Positions 5,282-6,012 of a stretch of 6,012 nucleotides of DNA are shown here, piece after piece; positions within the stretch are counted from its first letter, which is position 1; every line of letters starts with the position of its first letter. The DNA lies in the NCBI GenBank assembly GCA_021779435.1, contig JAJYAR010000189.1, forward strand, positions 1 to 6,012, written 5' to 3'. The stretch comes from a bacterium. Lineage in GTDB: Bacteria > Verrucomicrobiota > Verrucomicrobiae > JAJYAR01. The position numbers and the translations under genes are program-made. Below the pieces are notes generated by a model. It made no database searches. It was given only the letters and a program-made list of their open reading frames with translations, and was not told the DNA's origin.

Positions 5282-6012
5282 TCAGGCGGCATCCTGTTTC
5301 GGCTCGTTCTTCGGAGCGCGGCGCAGGGTCGGCCGACGCTTGCCGGCGACGACGCCGGCATCCACGACGACCTCAGTCACGTCATCGCGCTGCGGAAGCT
5401 CGTACATGACCTCCAACATCAGCGTCTCCATGATCGAGCGGAGGGCGCGGGCGCCCGTCTTGAGCTCGATGGCCTTGGCGGCGATCGCGCGGACCGCGTC
5501 CGGCGTGAACTTCAGGCGGACGCCGTCCATCGCGAAAAGCTTCGAGTACTGCTTCACCATCGCATTCTTCGTGCGCAGCAGAATCTTCTCGAGGTCGCCA
5601 ACCTGAAGCTGGTCGAGCACCGAGACCACCGGAAGCCGTCCCACGAACTCGGGGATCATGCCGAAACGGATCATGTCCTCCGGCGCGAGCGACTTCATCA
5701 TCTGCTCCGGGTGGATCGACTGCGACTGCTGTGCCTGGATCGAGCTGAACCCGAGGCTCCGCTGACCCAACCGGCGTTGCACGATCGACTCGAGCCCGAC
5801 GAAGGCGCCACCACAGACGAACAGGATGTTGGTGGTGTTGATCTGAATGTATTCCTGGTTCGGATGCTTTCGGCCTCCCTGGGGCGGGACGTTGCACACC
5901 GTGCCTTCGAGAATCTTGAGCAGTGCCTGCTGCACGCCCTCGCCGGAAACATCGCGGGTGATCGAGACGTTCTCCGTCTTGCGGCCGATCTTGTCGATTT
6001 CGTCGATGTAGA
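5282..6012 (-). CDS. clpX: ATP-dependent Clp protease ATP-binding subunit ClpX, C-terminal part
   Basis: ClpX is the hexameric AAA+ unfoldase that recognises tagged substrates and threads them into ClpP in the cytosol. The 242 residues here run off the right edge; by comparison with the E. coli protein (424 residues) about 180 N-terminal residues (zinc domain, Walker A, pore-1 loop) are outside. Counting from the edge, the Walker B end IDEIDK is at 2-7, the pore RKH loop at 47-49, sensor 1 near TTNILF (59-64), the arginine finger R125 in IPEFVGR, and sensor 2 GAR at 186-188. All are intact. The ClpP-docking IGF loop reads LGF (86-88). A Lys/Arg/Pro-rich tail after about residue 223 is the usual variable end. 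The TGA is at 5284-5282. clpP is expected upstream, to the right, by common gene order, but is not visible. The GTG at 5935 is internal, not a start. Confidence 0.98.
   Translation of the reverse strand, partial: YIDEIDKIGRKTENVSITRDVSGEGVQQALLKILEGTVCNVPPQGGRKHPNQEYIQINTTNILFVCGGAFVGLESIVQRRLGQRSLGFSSIQAQQSQSIHPEQMMKSLAPEDMIRFGMIPEFVGRLPVVSVLDQLQVGDLEKILLRTKNAMVKQYSKLFAMDGVRLKFTPDAVRAIAAKAIELKTGARALRSIMETLMLEVMYELPQRDDVTEVVVDAGVVAGKRRPTLRRAPKNEPKQDAA

Noticed and set aside
1..6012. A mobile element, defence island, CRISPR array or tRNA/rRNA gene
   Set aside because: No transposase, integrase, array-like regular repeats or tRNA/rRNA pattern was recognised, and gene content is ordinary chromosomal.

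Overview
The window is about two-thirds G+C and almost fully coding, with six protein genes (two cut by the window edges), no RNA genes, and no recognisable mobile element or CRISPR array. Gene density, poor Shine-Dalgarno sites and the gene types suggest a high-GC, free-living Gram-negative-type bacterium. The sugar-transferase tail and ClpX would fit Acidobacteriota or a relative, but that placement is an impression from protein style only.

Layout, left to right. (1) The C-terminal end of a polyprenyl-phosphate sugar transferase (exopolysaccharide initiating enzyme) lies on + (1-160). It is followed after 13 bp by a complete class I flavin disulfide reductase on + (174-1613), of the dihydrolipoamide dehydrogenase / mercuric reductase superfamily. 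(2) Convergent to these, on -, is a two-gene unit read right to left: hisA (histidine biosynthesis, 2717-3445), whose stop codon overlaps by ATGA the start of a multi-pass acyltransferase-3 membrane protein (1635-2720). (3) A 65-bp AT-richer divergent gap separates hisA from an M42-family metallo-aminopeptidase on + (3511-4581). (4) Convergent to the peptidase, on -, is a 179-residue protein that looks like a degenerate response-regulator receiver domain without an output domain (4621-5160). It lies 121 bp downstream of the 3' part of clpX (5282-6012, running off the right edge). That 121-bp gap holds several inverted repeats.

Functionally this is mostly a chromosomal housekeeping neighbourhood: histidine synthesis, peptide turnover, ClpXP protein unfolding and the edge of a polysaccharide locus. 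I see no convincing evidence of a new multi-gene system. The points most worth a second look are the non-phosphorylatable receiver-like protein next to clpX, which might be a ClpX adaptor (speculative), the translational coupling of hisA to an unrelated membrane acyltransferase, and the structured clpX 3' intergenic region.
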